DNA of 41,950 nt from Firmicutes bacterium CAG:194 (GCA_000432915.1 HF995247.1:41596-83545); one strand, 5' to 3'; positions 1-9,169 are shown, counted from the stretch's first letter. The notes: generated by a model not told the origin, from the letters alone. A program made the numbers and translations.

Positions 1-1002
1 TACGGCAGATACACCTGCTGAACCGATCAGTGGATTAACCTTACCATGTGAGAAGATACACATGAGCTTACCGAATAATACACCGGCTGCTGTACCAAAT
101 GCGAAAGCGATCAGACCGAGTGCTACGATCTTTAATGTATCCAGATTCAGGAATGCTTCTGCACTTGTTGTTGCACCAACGGATGTACCAAGCAGGATAA
201 CTACGATGTACATCAGTGCATTACTTGCTGTATCTGTCAGCTGACGAACAACGCCTGATTCACGGAATAAGTTACCGAGCATCAGCAGACCTACCAACGG
301 AGCTGTTGTAGGAAGCAGCAGACATACTACAATTGTAACAATGACAGGGAACAGGATCTTCTCTAACTTAGACACAGGTCTGAGCTGTCCCATTTTGATC
401 TTACGTTCCTTCTCTGTTGTCAGCAGCTTCATGATCGGCGGCTGGATGATCGGAACAAGTGACATATAAGAGTATGCGGCAACGGCGATCGGTCCTAAGA
501 GGGCTGTCTGTCCCAGTTTACCGGCAAGGAAGATGGAAGTAGGGCCATCTGCTCCACCGATGATGGAAATTGCTGCTGCGGCTTTGTCATTGAAGCCAAG
601 TGCGATTGCACCGAAGTATGCTGCGAAAATACCGAACTGGGCTGCAGCACCAAGTAAAAAGCTCTTTGGATTGGCGATCAGCGGACCGAAGTCTGTCATC
701 GCACCAACACCCATGAAGATCAGGGATGGCAGAATCGCCCATTCATCCAAAAGGTAGAAATAATACAGTAAACCACCGGTTCCGTTTGCGGAATCTTCAA
801 TGCTGAGCATGATATCCGGATAGATATTAACCAGCAGCATACCGAATGCTATCGGAGTCAAAAGAAGTGGTTCAAACCCTTTTGCGATAGCCAGATATAG
901 AAATACACAAGCCACTACAATCATAAGGTAGTTTCCCCAAGTAAGATTGAAGAAAGCCGTCTGATGTACCAGATTGTTCAATGTACTTGCTATGTAATCC
1001 AT
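1..1002 (-). CDS. Sodium-translocating decarboxylase beta subunit (OadB/MmdB/GcdB family), 3' end beyond window
   Basis: Integral membrane subunit of a biotin-dependent decarboxylase. In this family it decarboxylates the carboxybiotin carrier and uses the energy to export Na+. The frame opens with MDYIASTLNNLV at 1002, behind a clear AGGAGGT Shine-Dalgarno, and runs off the left edge with no stop, so about 334 residues are visible. Features seen are several hydrophobic helices, a conserved block around GGADGPTSIFLAGKL, and another around SVGATTSAEAFL. Both are typical of the OadB family and lie near its Na+ binding sites. It is the last visible gene of the operon, 48 bp after the biotin carrier. 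The family is certain. The substrate cannot be read from this subunit because oxaloacetate, methylmalonyl-CoA and glutaconyl-CoA enzymes share it. Confidence 0.93.
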   Translation of the reverse strand, partial: MDYIASTLNNLVHQTAFFNLTWGNYLMIVVACVFLYLAIAKGFEPLLLTPIAFGMLLVNIYPDIMLSIEDSANGTGGLLYYFYLLDEWAILPSLIFMGVGAMTDFGPLIANPKSFLLGAAAQFGIFAAYFGAIALGFNDKAAAAISIIGGADGPTSIFLAGKLGQTALLGPIAVAAYSYMSLVPIIQPPIMKLLTTEKERKIKMGQLRPVSKLEKILFPVIVTIVVCLLLPTTAPLVGLLMLGNLFRESGVVRQLTDTASNALMYIVVILLGTSVGATTSAEAFLNLDTLKIVALGLIAFAFGTAAGVLFGKLMCIFSHGKVNPLIGSAGVSAV

Positions 1003-1050
1003 TTGTTGACCTCCTGTTAATTTGTCATTGACTCAAGTCAAAGACTTTTT

Positions 1051-1416
1051 CTAGTTTAATGTTGCAAGGACAGCGCCTGCTTCTACTGCATCGCCAACTG
1101 CTACATCAATACTAGCTACTGTACCATCCTGAGGAGCAACTACAGGGATTTCCATCTTCATAGCTTCTACGATAACTACAGCGTCACCAGCTTTTACAGC
1201 CTGTCCTACGCTTGCTTCGATCTTGAATACTTTACCTGCTGCACCTGCTTCGATCTTAACGGATCCTGCACCACCTGCCGGAGCTGCTGCTTTCGGAGCT
1301 GCCTTTGGTGCTGCCTTAGGAGCTGCTTTTGCTACCGGAGCTGCTCCGGTAGATGCGCCTTCTTCTACTACTACATCATATACGCTGCCATTTACGGTAA
1401 TTGTATAATTCTTCAT
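1051..1416 (-). CDS. Biotin carboxyl carrier subunit of the decarboxylase (biotin/lipoyl domain)
   Basis: Small 121-aa carrier that shuttles CO2 as carboxybiotin from the carboxyltransferase to the membrane beta subunit. The C-terminal half (about residues 50-121) is a biotinyl domain with the canonical EAMKMEIP motif, and K87 is the expected biotinylated lysine. Residues about 22-49 form a flexible Ala/Pro/Lys linker with repeated APKA units, as usual in MmdC/GcdC-type subunits. The start at 1416 has an ideal AGGAGG seven bases upstream. It lies between the OadG-like subunit (19 bp gap) and the beta subunit. A ligase (BirA) must biotinylate it, and none is encoded here. Confidence 0.95.
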   Translation of the reverse strand: MKNYTITVNGSVYDVVVEEGASTGAAPVAKAAPKAAPKAAPKAAAPAGGAGSVKIEAGAAGKVFKIEASVGQAVKAGDAVVIVEAMKMEIPVVAPQDGTVASIDVAVGDAVEAGAVLATLN

Positions 1417-1435
1417 TTTAATTTCCTCCTGTTAA

Positions 1436-2197
1436 TTAGGCGTTCTGCCATTTGCTTTTATTTACCTTACGGATACTTCTAACAACGAATCCGTCAGATG
1501 ATGCACTGCCATTATCAGCTTCATAAGCTGCGATCGCTGCTGAGATAACTGCAACCAGTTCACTGTCATCAGCAAGCTCTTCCTTTTCGATGATCTGATC
1601 TACAACATCCTTCTTTTCTTCCTTAGCAGGCTCTTTCTTCTTGAAAGCTGCCTCGATCTTCGGAATAAGGCTGAAACATGAAATGATCAGGCTGATCAGG
1701 ATCAGGATCACAAATACAGTACCCATACCAAGTACAGTATTCAGTGCCGCATTCTTCATCAACTCACCGAAAGTATAATTGACATTGACGGAAAGACTGC
1801 TCAGTTTATAATCTTTTGCTGTATAGATCACTTCAACTGTAGCTGTTCTCGGCTGACCTTTCGGATCCAGTGCCGAACCTGTAATGTCAACATTAACAAC
1901 GACTTCCTTGTTGTCACTTAAATCAACATCATGACCTGTCGTCTCGACATAACCGCCTAAATCTTCCATACCGCTTTCCCAGCTTGAGAATACACCCTCC
2001 AGGCTTTCATCATACGCGATATACTGATCTGCTGTGCCATCTGCTTCAATCTGTGCGATCTGGCTGATATAAGAATCCGCTACCTGTGCTGCAGCCTCTT
2101 CTTCCTCTGTCAGAACCTGAGCTGATTCATTATTGCCACATGCTGTCAGTCCAAAAAGGCAGGCGATCATACCTAATACTAATAGTCTTTTTTTCAT
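1436..2197 (-). CDS. OadG-family gamma/delta subunit with lipoprotein-type N-terminus
   Basis: Accessory membrane subunit that helps assemble the decarboxylase complex. The 253-aa protein begins with a lipoprotein signal ending in the lipobox LTAC (Cys20). An extracytoplasmic segment of about 130 residues follows. Then comes one transmembrane helix (about residues 157-178), a Lys/Glu-rich cytoplasmic linker, and a C-terminal OadG-like tail (ELVAVISAAIAAYEA, then VVRSIRKV and a Trp near the end). Classical OadG/MmdD proteins are only about 80-110 aa, so the lipid-anchored outer domain is an addition. It sits between the carboxyltransferase and biotin-carrier genes. The family call is firm from the tail and the operon. 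The role of the outer domain is unknown. Confidence 0.85.
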   Translation of the reverse strand: MKKRLLVLGMIACLFGLTACGNNESAQVLTEEEEAAAQVADSYISQIAQIEADGTADQYIAYDESLEGVFSSWESGMEDLGGYVETTGHDVDLSDNKEVVVNVDITGSALDPKGQPRTATVEVIYTAKDYKLSSLSVNVNYTFGELMKNAALNTVLGMGTVFVILILISLIISCFSLIPKIEAAFKKKEPAKEEKKDVVDQIIEKEELADDSELVAVISAAIAAYEADNGSASSDGFVVRSIRKVNKSKWQNA

Positions 2198-2214
2198 ATT
2201 AAGTACATCCTTTC

Positions 2215-3645
2215 TTAAACTGTACCGTGTTTTTTAGCCGGGCGGTCTTCCCTTTTTGAGAACAGCATTTCAAATGCACCGATCACATACTTACGTGTAT
2301 CAGCAGCGCTGATGATCTGATCTACATATCCTCTCTTAGCTGCACCTTCTGCACTTGTCTGCAGAGCAGCATATTCAGCAGCTTTTTCATTGATCACATC
2401 AGCACCCTGTCCGTCATACATGATCATAGCTGCATCTTTTGCATTCATTGCACCGATCTCTGCATTTTCCCATGCGATTGTCAGATCAGCACCGATTGCT
2501 TTGGAATTCATTGCAACTGCTGCGGTACCGAATGCTTTGTCGATCACAACATTTACCTTCGGAACAGTAGCGTTTGCAAATGCATATGTAAGCTTGGCAA
2601 CTGCTTTTGCAATCTTCTTTTCACAGCATTCACATGCTGCATAGCCTGTTACATTTGTAAGAGAAAGAACAGGGATATTGAATGCATCACAGAATGTGAT
2701 GAACTCTGTAGCTTTTTCACAGCCTGCAGGAGTCAGTACGGAATCGAATGTTTCTGTCTTTTCTCCGTCTTCGCCGTAAACTTCGCTTCTGTTTGCGACA
2801 CAGCCGACTGTCTGTCCGTTCAGGCGGACAAAGCCTGTTACCATTTCTTTTGCATATGCTTCTTTTACTTCAAAGAATACATTATCATCTGCGATCGTAG
2901 ATAATGCGATGCTTGTGTCACCTGTGCAGTTAGCAAGCTCAGCAGAAGCTCTGTTCAGATCATCTGCACATTCTTCTTCAAACGCTTCATCTTCATTGTT
3001 TGCAGGAAGCATAGATACAAGCTGTCTGATCTGTGCAAGGATGTCTGCTTCATCAGCTACAACATCTACAAGACCGGCCTTCTCGCTCTGGAAATCTGCT
3101 GCTGCTGTATCGCATTTGTCAGCATTATTGCCTGCAAGTGCGTTTGGTGAGTTCACAAACAGTTTCGCTTTTTTGCCTTCCATAAATGTAAAATCCGTTA
3201 ATGCAGGAATCAGGGCAAGTCCACCGCCGCAGTTACCGAAAACTGCTGTGATCTGTGGAATCACACCGGATGCCAGCGTCTGCTTCATGTAAATTTCGCC
3301 AAACGCATTTAAAGCATCTGTTGCTTCCTGTAATCTAAGTCCGGCTGAATCGATAAGACCGATGACTGGTGCACCTGTCTTTAAAGCCAGATCATAGAGG
3401 TTTGCAATCTTCTTTGCATGCATTTCGCCAACTGTACCGTTCATAACGGATGCATCCTGGCTGTAAACATACACAAGACTGCCATCAATTACTCCATAGC
3501 CGGTTACAACACCGTCAGAAGGAGTTTCTGTTGGTTTCATGTTAAAATCTGTTGCTCTGGCTGTAACCTTTGCACCGATTTCAACGAAACTGTTGTCGTC
3601 GAGTAAAGCTGCAATTCTTTGACTCGCTTGTGAAGAATTACTCAT
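2215..3645 (-). CDS. Carboxyltransferase subunit of a biotin-dependent sodium-pump decarboxylase (MmdA-like)
   Basis: A 476-aa carboxyl transferase (crotonase-fold, PccB/MmdA family) that transfers the carboxyl group from a CoA ester to carrier biotin. Evidence is the N-terminal block ASVMNGTVGEMHAKK, the acyl-CoA pocket with GNCGGGLALIP, and the C-terminal half with VPKVNVVIDKAFGTAAVAM. It is somewhat shorter than typical MmdA (about 510 aa). The start at 3645 has TGGAGGT upstream. It heads the operon alpha, OadG-like, biotin carrier, beta. Malonyl-, methylmalonyl- or glutaconyl-CoA are all possible substrates. No mutAB or epimerase gene lies nearby to settle this. Confidence 0.88.
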   Translation of the reverse strand: MSNSSQASQRIAALLDDNSFVEIGAKVTARATDFNMKPTETPSDGVVTGYGVIDGSLVYVYSQDASVMNGTVGEMHAKKIANLYDLALKTGAPVIGLIDSAGLRLQEATDALNAFGEIYMKQTLASGVIPQITAVFGNCGGGLALIPALTDFTFMEGKKAKLFVNSPNALAGNNADKCDTAAADFQSEKAGLVDVVADEADILAQIRQLVSMLPANNEDEAFEEECADDLNRASAELANCTGDTSIALSTIADDNVFFEVKEAYAKEMVTGFVRLNGQTVGCVANRSEVYGEDGEKTETFDSVLTPAGCEKATEFITFCDAFNIPVLSLTNVTGYAACECCEKKIAKAVAKLTYAFANATVPKVNVVIDKAFGTAAVAMNSKAIGADLTIAWENAEIGAMNAKDAAMIMYDGQGADVINEKAAEYAALQTSAEGAAKRGYVDQIISAADTRKYVIGAFEMLFSKREDRPAKKHGTV

Positions 3646-3723
3646 TTTTCAGACCTCCATTTTATATTAATTAAAAAGTAACTTCTTTCTGTGCACGGGC
3701 AGAGTTCTCCCGGTCACATTCGT

Positions 3724-4920
3724 TTAGAAGTATAACATAAAAATTTGTTGCAGACAATAGGAATAAGTACGTAAATCTACAGATTCTGCAGTTAAGATTT
3801 TGTAACTGCGCCACAACTGTCCGTTTACAAAATATTTTTCATACCCGATGCAGGTTCCTTCCGTCACCGGTGCTTTCAGTTTCTGCGGATACTGCCTGGT
3901 TACTTTTACAATATCCTCCGCAGAAAGGAGCATCGTCAGTTCTTTTTCTCTGTCCCCGCTCTCCAGCCGGATCGCCGCCTGCGCCGAAATGCCTTCCTCC
4001 ACAGGAAGCGGCCGGTAGGTGTAAGGCTGCAGAATACACTTCTCTGTATACTTGGAAAGTCCATATTCCATCAGCGTCTTCGTATCTTCCCATTTCCAGT
4101 TTTTGTGAGGCGGCCATCCGCTGCCCAGTACAACGGAAACAAATGTCTTTTTGTCCCTTTCCAGTGCACCGACAAAGCAATAACCCGCCTTTCCCGTAAA
4201 TCCTGTTTTAATCCCGATCGCCCCATCCATCAGATCCAGGAACCGGTCTTTATTGTACACCTGAAAGGTTCTGCGTCCGGAAAGCTCAGGAAATGTATAG
4301 GATCTTGTTCCGATGATCTTGCGAAAATCCTCATTTTTCAGCGCATACGCAGCAATCCTTGCCAGATCCGCCGCTGTAGTTTCGTGTGTTTTTCCATCTG
4401 CCTCCGCATCCAGTCCGTTCGGTGTGATAAAATTGGTGTCCCGACAACCGAGTGAACGTGCCTTCTCATTCATTCGCTGCGCAAAGGCAGGCACACTGCC
4501 ATCTATATATTCCGCGATCGCCACCGCCGTGTCATTATGTGATTCCAACATCAGGGAATATAACAGATCCTCCAGAAGGAACTTATCCCCCTTCTGCACG
4601 CCAAGCTTTACCTTGGGCATGGAAGCTGCATGCCCCGATACTTCCACCGGTTCTTCCCAGACTGTCGTTTCATGCTCTTTTATATATTCCAGTGCCAGAA
4701 TGCAGGTCATGATCTTTGTGGTGGAAGCCATCGGCAGCTTTTCATAACCGTTTTCTTCATATAAAATACGCCCATTCGACGCATCCATCAGAAGCGCCGC
4801 ACGGGCATATACCTTTAATTCATCCGCCATGACCGGAACCTGCAGCAGACTGCTGATACAAAGCATCACTGCTGCTACCGCTCCGAGCAGGCGTTCCAGA
4901 TTTTTTTTACATTGTTTCAT
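3724..4920 (-). CDS. D-alanyl-D-alanine carboxypeptidase (peptidase S11, PBP5/DacF-like)
   Basis: Secreted penicillin-binding protein that trims the terminal D-Ala from peptidoglycan stem peptides. The 398-aa sequence has an N-terminal signal/anchor (about residues 10-32) followed by the three S11 active-site motifs. These are S66-T-T-K69, S127-H-N129 and K238-T-G240, all intact. A C-terminal beta-domain of about 100 residues follows. The protein ends in a hydrophobic stretch (IFMLYF) that could help membrane association. It is 60 bp downstream of the transglutaminase-like gene. This is one of two S11 enzymes in the window. The specific dac paralogue cannot be named. Confidence 0.92.
   Translation of the reverse strand: MKQCKKNLERLLGAVAAVMLCISSLLQVPVMADELKVYARAALLMDASNGRILYEENGYEKLPMASTTKIMTCILALEYIKEHETTVWEEPVEVSGHAASMPKVKLGVQKGDKFLLEDLLYSLMLESHNDTAVAIAEYIDGSVPAFAQRMNEKARSLGCRDTNFITPNGLDAEADGKTHETTAADLARIAAYALKNEDFRKIIGTRSYTFPELSGRRTFQVYNKDRFLDLMDGAIGIKTGFTGKAGYCFVGALERDKKTFVSVVLGSGWPPHKNWKWEDTKTLMEYGLSKYTEKCILQPYTYRPLPVEEGISAQAAIRLESGDREKELTMLLSAEDIVKVTRQYPQKLKAPVTEGTCIGYEKYFVNGQLWRSYKILTAESVDLRTYSYCLQQIFMLYF
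3729..3757 (-). promoter_or_regulatory. Predicted sigma-A promoter of the decarboxylase operon
   Basis: On the minus strand TTGTCT (3752-3757), a 17-bp spacer and TATACT (3729-3734), with an extended -10 TG, point at the carboxyltransferase gene. The site lies inside the last codons of the upstream carboxypeptidase gene. It predicts a 5' leader of roughly 75 nt. No terminator is evident between the two genes, so read-through is also possible. Confidence 0.55.
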
Positions 4921-4980
4921 ATAACCGGTTCCTGTCTCTGTTTCCTCTATACAACATATGAACCGATGGGAGAAATCATT

Positions 4981-6909
4981 CTATTTCTTTATTTTTACAG
5001 ATTTCTTCTGTCCTTTGTTCTGCAGAAGAGTTCTGTACTTCTTTAATTTAGAGGAAGGCACATAGATCACTGCTTTTGCGGAAATTCCCTGCAGGCTGTT
5101 CTTCCCCGCGCTTTTCAGCTTTTTGCTCTTGACTACGATATTGACCAGTTTACTGCAGCCTGCAAAAGCATTCTTACCGATCTTTGTTACATTTTCCCCT
5201 ACGGAAACTGTTTTCAGTTTTTTCTTGCCCTTCAATGCATTAGCACCGATCTCCGTTACCTGATACGTGATCCCGTCGAGCTTTACTGTTTTCGGTATCA
5301 TGACTTTTTTCACATTTTTATCACTTACACCGGCAAATGCCACTTTTTTGCTTTTCGAGGTTGCAGAAAGCACCTTATAACGATATCCGTCTTTTGTCCG
5401 ACAGACAGTTCCCTTCTTGGGCAGCATTGTTTTCGTTTTCAGAGAGATTTCCTCTGATCCGGCGACCGTCTGTCCGTTTTGGCGTGCATAAATCCGGTAT
5501 CTATAAGTATTTCCGGGCGTTATCTCATTCTGATATGCGGTATTTGTTGTAATTCCGATACAATAATAGCCTTTCCCGCTTTCCGCTCTATATATATAGA
5601 AAGAATCCGCTCCCGTTACCTGACTCCAGGAAAGGGAAACCCGGTCATTTTTTGTCTGCACGGCCTTTACGCTGCCCAAAACAGGGACACCCTGCGTATT
5701 GATCTCCTTCTGATCCGGCAGTACATAATTGTTGGCTGCCATCGGAAATGCTGCCTCAAAAGCAGCCGTTTCATACTGCTTATCGCGTGTATGTTCAAAA
5801 AAGCCGTTCTTGCTCTTCAAGAAGAACAGATAATAGCCCGGAAACTCGTCATCCCATGTTGCATCTACGTTATAATACACATCACCGAGTCTGACAATAT
5901 TCCAGCCATGCGTCGGCTTTCCGGTCGAAGCATCCGGATTTCCCGCAATGACTCTGGCAGAAATTCCGATTTCCGCACAAAGTCTGTAAAACAGTGTCGC
6001 ATAAGCCTGACATACCGCATACCCATCATGCAGTGCACCATAGGTCGTATACATATAATTGTAAGACGGCATGTTTGTATAATGGTAGGTATCATAAGTA
6101 ATGGCATCCATGACATAATCATAAATGCTGCGTACCTTTTCGTATTCTGTCTTGGATGCAGAACGCAGATCCAGCTGCGTGATGATCTGTGCCACACGCC
6201 CCGTTACATACTGCTCCTCTTCCAGTGTTGTACGATACAGCATACCGATCCGGTATACGATCGTATCATTGCCGCCATCCTGCTGTTGCCATGCCATATA
6301 TGCCATATGGTAATACAGATAATCTCCTGCCTGCGGATTCCCGTTCTCATCATATGCAAATGCACCAAGCAGGATATTCCGGATATTCTGCTGACTGCTG
6401 TCTTTGCTCTTTGCCAGTTTGACAGTAAAGATTTCTTTTCGCTTCAGCATCTGGCTGCACACGTAGGCAGATGCATCCTCCAGCGTTGCGTAGCCTTGCG
6501 TCTCCGCCAGCAGATCTGTTGTGCCAGAAACTGCATTGACTGATACAGTATCGTTTACCGATACCGTTTTCTGTTCTGCCATGCCTGTTTCCGCATCCTG
6601 CAGATCCGTTCCGAGATCCGCACACATTTCCCGGTCTGCCTCTTCAATCTGTATCTGCGAAGCATTAAATTTTGCGGCAAATTCATCCTCTGTCAGTTCT
6701 GCTGCTTCCACACCTTCCAGGGAAAGATCCAGCAGTGTAAGCGGCTCGCTTTCTTCCTTAAGCTGCTGCATCTGCACACCGATCTCTTCTCCTGTTTCCT
6801 TCTGCACACTACTCTCATTTTTTGTTTCTGCACATGCAGTTATCTGCAGACTTCCTGTCGCAACGACTGCAGCAAGCAGCAGTGCGAGATATTTTTTTCC
6901 TTTTTTCAT
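4981..6909 (-). CDS. Secreted transglutaminase-like protein with FN3-like and BspA-type LRR domains
   Basis: A 642-aa exported protein with a signal peptide in residues 1-27. Residues 28-135 are acidic and low complexity. A transglutaminase-like core (about 240-355) carries the expected triad C300 (AVCQAYA), H334 (THGWNIV) and D349 (NVDATWDD). In this family the core acts as a cysteine protease, or cross-links or binds wall peptides. A fibronectin type III-like segment (about 407-495) and a leucine-rich repeat region of the LRR_5/BspA kind (about 525-620) follow, ending in a Lys-rich tail. It lies 23 bp after scpB and ahead of a D-Ala carboxypeptidase, suggesting a cell-surface role. The substrate is unknown and no sortase motif is visible. 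Confidence 0.85.
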   Translation of the reverse strand: MKKGKKYLALLLAAVVATGSLQITACAETKNESSVQKETGEEIGVQMQQLKEESEPLTLLDLSLEGVEAAELTEDEFAAKFNASQIQIEEADREMCADLGTDLQDAETGMAEQKTVSVNDTVSVNAVSGTTDLLAETQGYATLEDASAYVCSQMLKRKEIFTVKLAKSKDSSQQNIRNILLGAFAYDENGNPQAGDYLYYHMAYMAWQQQDGGNDTIVYRIGMLYRTTLEEEQYVTGRVAQIITQLDLRSASKTEYEKVRSIYDYVMDAITYDTYHYTNMPSYNYMYTTYGALHDGYAVCQAYATLFYRLCAEIGISARVIAGNPDASTGKPTHGWNIVRLGDVYYNVDATWDDEFPGYYLFFLKSKNGFFEHTRDKQYETAAFEAAFPMAANNYVLPDQKEINTQGVPVLGSVKAVQTKNDRVSLSWSQVTGADSFYIYRAESGKGYYCIGITTNTAYQNEITPGNTYRYRIYARQNGQTVAGSEEISLKTKTMLPKKGTVCRTKDGYRYKVLSATSKSKKVAFAGVSDKNVKKVMIPKTVKLDGITYQVTEIGANALKGKKKLKTVSVGENVTKIGKNAFAGCSKLVNIVVKSKKLKSAGKNSLQGISAKAVIYVPSSKLKKYRTLLQNKGQKKSVKIKK

Positions 6910-6932
6910 ATACTTTCCCTTTCTCTCCGGTC

Positions 6933-7502
6933 TTAGATATCCAGCTTGAGCTGTACTTCTTTTTCCGCTTCTTCTCTGAACTGTGCCATCCGGTCCGGAT
7001 TCAGCTCAGGCAGTTCTGTCAGGCTCTTTACACCGAAGCTGCGCAGAAACTGTTCCGTTGTACCAAACAGGATCGGTCGTCCCGGTGCATCCTTTCTGCC
7101 CACTTCTGTGATCAGCTCAAAATCCAGCAGTCTGTTGACCGCATGTTCACAACTGACACCTCGGATCTTTTCAATCTCCATTTTTGTGACAGGCTGCTTG
7201 TAGGCAATGATGGAAAGTGTCTCCAGCAGTGCGTCCGTCAGAATATATTTTCTCGGCGCTTTGACCACTTTGATCAACGATTCGTAATATGCCGGCTTCG
7301 AGCAGAGCTGATACGCATTTTCCAACACACTCAGCATAATACCGCTGTCTTCCTTTTCATAACGCTCCTGCAGCCTGGCCAGCAGTTTTTTAGTCGTGCG
7401 GACATCTTCTCCGATGACTTCTGCCAGCTTGCCCACTTCCACGGAATCCCCTATGGTAAAAAGCACTGCCTCCAGCGCAGCTATTTTATTCTGTTCCTCC
7501 AT
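6933..7502 (-). CDS. scpB: Segregation and condensation protein B
   Basis: Winged-helix subunit of the SMC-ScpA-ScpB (bacterial condensin) complex that organises and segregates the chromosome. The 189-aa protein matches the family in length. Its conserved core is present: LEAVLFTIGDSVEVGKLAEVIG at the start, then ETLSIIAYKQPVTKMEIEKIRG, and later GRPILFGTTEQFL. It overlaps the end of scpA by 17 bp, the usual translationally coupled arrangement. Confidence 0.97.
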   Translation of the reverse strand: MEEQNKIAALEAVLFTIGDSVEVGKLAEVIGEDVRTTKKLLARLQERYEKEDSGIMLSVLENAYQLCSKPAYYESLIKVVKAPRKYILTDALLETLSIIAYKQPVTKMEIEKIRGVSCEHAVNRLLDFELITEVGRKDAPGRPILFGTTEQFLRSFGVKSLTELPELNPDRMAQFREEAEKEVQLKLDI

Positions 7503-8253
7503 TGTTTCCTGTTCCCTTTCTCGTTATCTCAATATCATCAAAGGTATGTGCCTGATATATGTCGATTTTTCCGGTTTTCATCATTTCCAGTATGACAAGA
7601 AATGTAACGATCACCTCTGCCTTGGAATGCTGCTTCTGCAAAAGATCCCGGAAGCTCATTTTACTGTGGGAGCCTATATAGCCTTCAATATATCTTGTTT
7701 TCTGCTCCATGTCCACTTCTTCTTTTTCAATCTTGCCAAACCCCGCACGGATTGGATCGATCTTGTCCTCCTGCCTCTTCATGACGGATTCAAAGATTTC
7801 CTGCAGCTTTCGCAGATTGATATCGCCGAGCAGTTCTTCATAATCTACCGGAGGACGATATTGTTCGATCTCCGGCGGAAGTGTCTGTTTTTTATAAAAG
7901 TTCTTTGCTGCATCAATATGCCTGTCCTTCAGCTCGAAGGACATATATTTATACATTTTATATTCCAAAAGCTTCTGTACCAGCTCCGCACGCGGATCCT
8001 CTTCTTCGCCCTCTTCCGTCTCATCGCGGGGCAGGAGCATTTTGCACTTGATATCGATCAGCGTTGCTGCCATAACAAGGAACTCACTCATCACATTCAT
8101 ATCTTCCGTCTGCATCTGCCTGATATAAGCCATGTACTGATCCGTAACCAATACAATCGGAATATTATAAATATCTATTTTGTTTTTTTCGATCAAATGC
8201 AGGAGCAGATCCAGCGGGCCCTCAAATACCTGCAGTTTTACCGATAGAGCCAT
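7486..8253 (-). CDS. scpA: Segregation and condensation protein A (kleisin)
   Basis: Kleisin subunit that bridges the SMC heads and binds an ScpB dimer. The 255-aa protein begins with the signature VFEGPLDLLLHLIEKNKIDIYNI. The SMC-contacting winged-helix region is at the C-terminus (FLVILEMMKTGKIDIYQ). The start at 8253 is chosen because MALSVKLQVFEGPLD is the canonical N-terminus. It overlaps the 3' end of the metallophosphoesterase gene by 32 bp. Order: phosphoesterase, scpA, scpB. Confidence 0.97.
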   Translation of the reverse strand: MALSVKLQVFEGPLDLLLHLIEKNKIDIYNIPIVLVTDQYMAYIRQMQTEDMNVMSEFLVMAATLIDIKCKMLLPRDETEEGEEEDPRAELVQKLLEYKMYKYMSFELKDRHIDAAKNFYKKQTLPPEIEQYRPPVDYEELLGDINLRKLQEIFESVMKRQEDKIDPIRAGFGKIEKEEVDMEQKTRYIEGYIGSHSKMSFRDLLQKQHSKAEVIVTFLVILEMMKTGKIDIYQAHTFDDIEITRKGTGNNGGTE

Positions 8254-9106
8254 TGTTTTTCCTCTTTCTTATCGTAATATCGACGAGTTCCCCCGGGTTA
8301 TTAAAGCGGAACGGGATCGTATGCATGCCAAGTCCGCGGCTGACGATCATGGTACTGTTTCCGCATGTGAATTTACCGCCGTCATAGCGTGGAAACAAAT
8401 GGAGTCTCGGCGAAATCACGCCGCCCAACAGAGGCAGTCTGATTACACCGCCGTGCAGATGCCCGGAAAGGACAAGATCTGCGCCCCACGCAGCATACAC
8501 CGGGAAATAATCCGGATTATGTGCCAAAAGGATCTGAAAGCAGTCCTGTCTTCCTTCCGGCAACAGCCCTTCCAGATATTCCTTTTTCATTGGTACCTTA
8601 TGAAATCTTTTATAATATTGCCGGTCAACTTCACATCCGGTGATTGAAACCGCATAACGATCCAGAACGCGCGTCTCATTGATCATCCTGCTGATCCCCA
8701 GCTTCTGTAAGCCTTCTTCATAGTCAGATCCCATAAAGCCGTACTTTTCCGGATACAGCAAAAGTCTCTGTTCATGATTTCCATTGGCATAATACAGCGG
8801 ATATGCTGTGAGTTTTTCAAGAAAAGAAAGAGCCTCCTCCACGGATGCTCCGGGGTGTGCATTTAAAACATCTCCTCCGATCAGAATTGCATCCGGCTTT
8901 ATTTCGTGGATTGCCCGCAAAAGCTTTTCATTGTCTTTCCCATATGATTTATTGTGCAGATCCGACAGAAACAGAAAATGAAAATCCGAAGCGACCGTTT
9001 CACTTTCCAGTTCGTAGGACACTGTATGAAATCGATTTGAATCCAGGATCACGATCAGCAACAGACATACAATCACTGCAACGATCCCCACTATTATACC
9101 TGTCAT
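8222..9106 (-). CDS. Membrane-anchored metallophosphoesterase (YkuE/YaeI-like)
   Basis: Calcineurin-like phosphoesterase of 294 aa. Residues 1-22 form an N-terminal membrane anchor. The dimetal motifs appear in order: LSDLHN, GGDVL, GNHE, then AHNP, and SGHLHGG near the C-terminus. All metal ligands expected for the family are present. Related proteins (YkuE/YaeI type) act on phosphoester bonds at the membrane face, but the substrate here is unknown. The gene overlaps scpA by 32 bp and follows a D-Ala carboxypeptidase gene, so it is probably in the same transcript. Confidence 0.9.
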   Translation of the reverse strand: MTGIIVGIVAVIVCLLLIVILDSNRFHTVSYELESETVASDFHFLFLSDLHNKSYGKDNEKLLRAIHEIKPDAILIGGDVLNAHPGASVEEALSFLEKLTAYPLYYANGNHEQRLLLYPEKYGFMGSDYEEGLQKLGISRMINETRVLDRYAVSITGCEVDRQYYKRFHKVPMKKEYLEGLLPEGRQDCFQILLAHNPDYFPVYAAWGADLVLSGHLHGGVIRLPLLGGVISPRLHLFPRYDGGKFTCGNSTMIVSRGLGMHTIPFRFNNPGELVDITIRKRKNNGSIGKTAGI

Positions 9107-9169
9107 ATTCTATCCTTTTAGCAATACTGTTTCAGACCAAGCACTTCTACTATACCAAAAAATGAGAAA

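Noticed and set aside
5479..6543. Long plus-strand open frame (354 codons) opposite the transglutaminase-like gene
   Set aside because: It is antisense to a gene with an intact catalytic triad, signal peptide and domain order. Its translation is Cys/Ile/Arg-rich, resembles no family, and has no convincing ribosome binding site.
6822..8247. Overlapping plus-strand frames opposite scpB and scpA
   Set aside because: The minus strand encodes clear ScpA and ScpB with coupled overlap. The plus-strand products are Phe/His/Cys-rich shadows.
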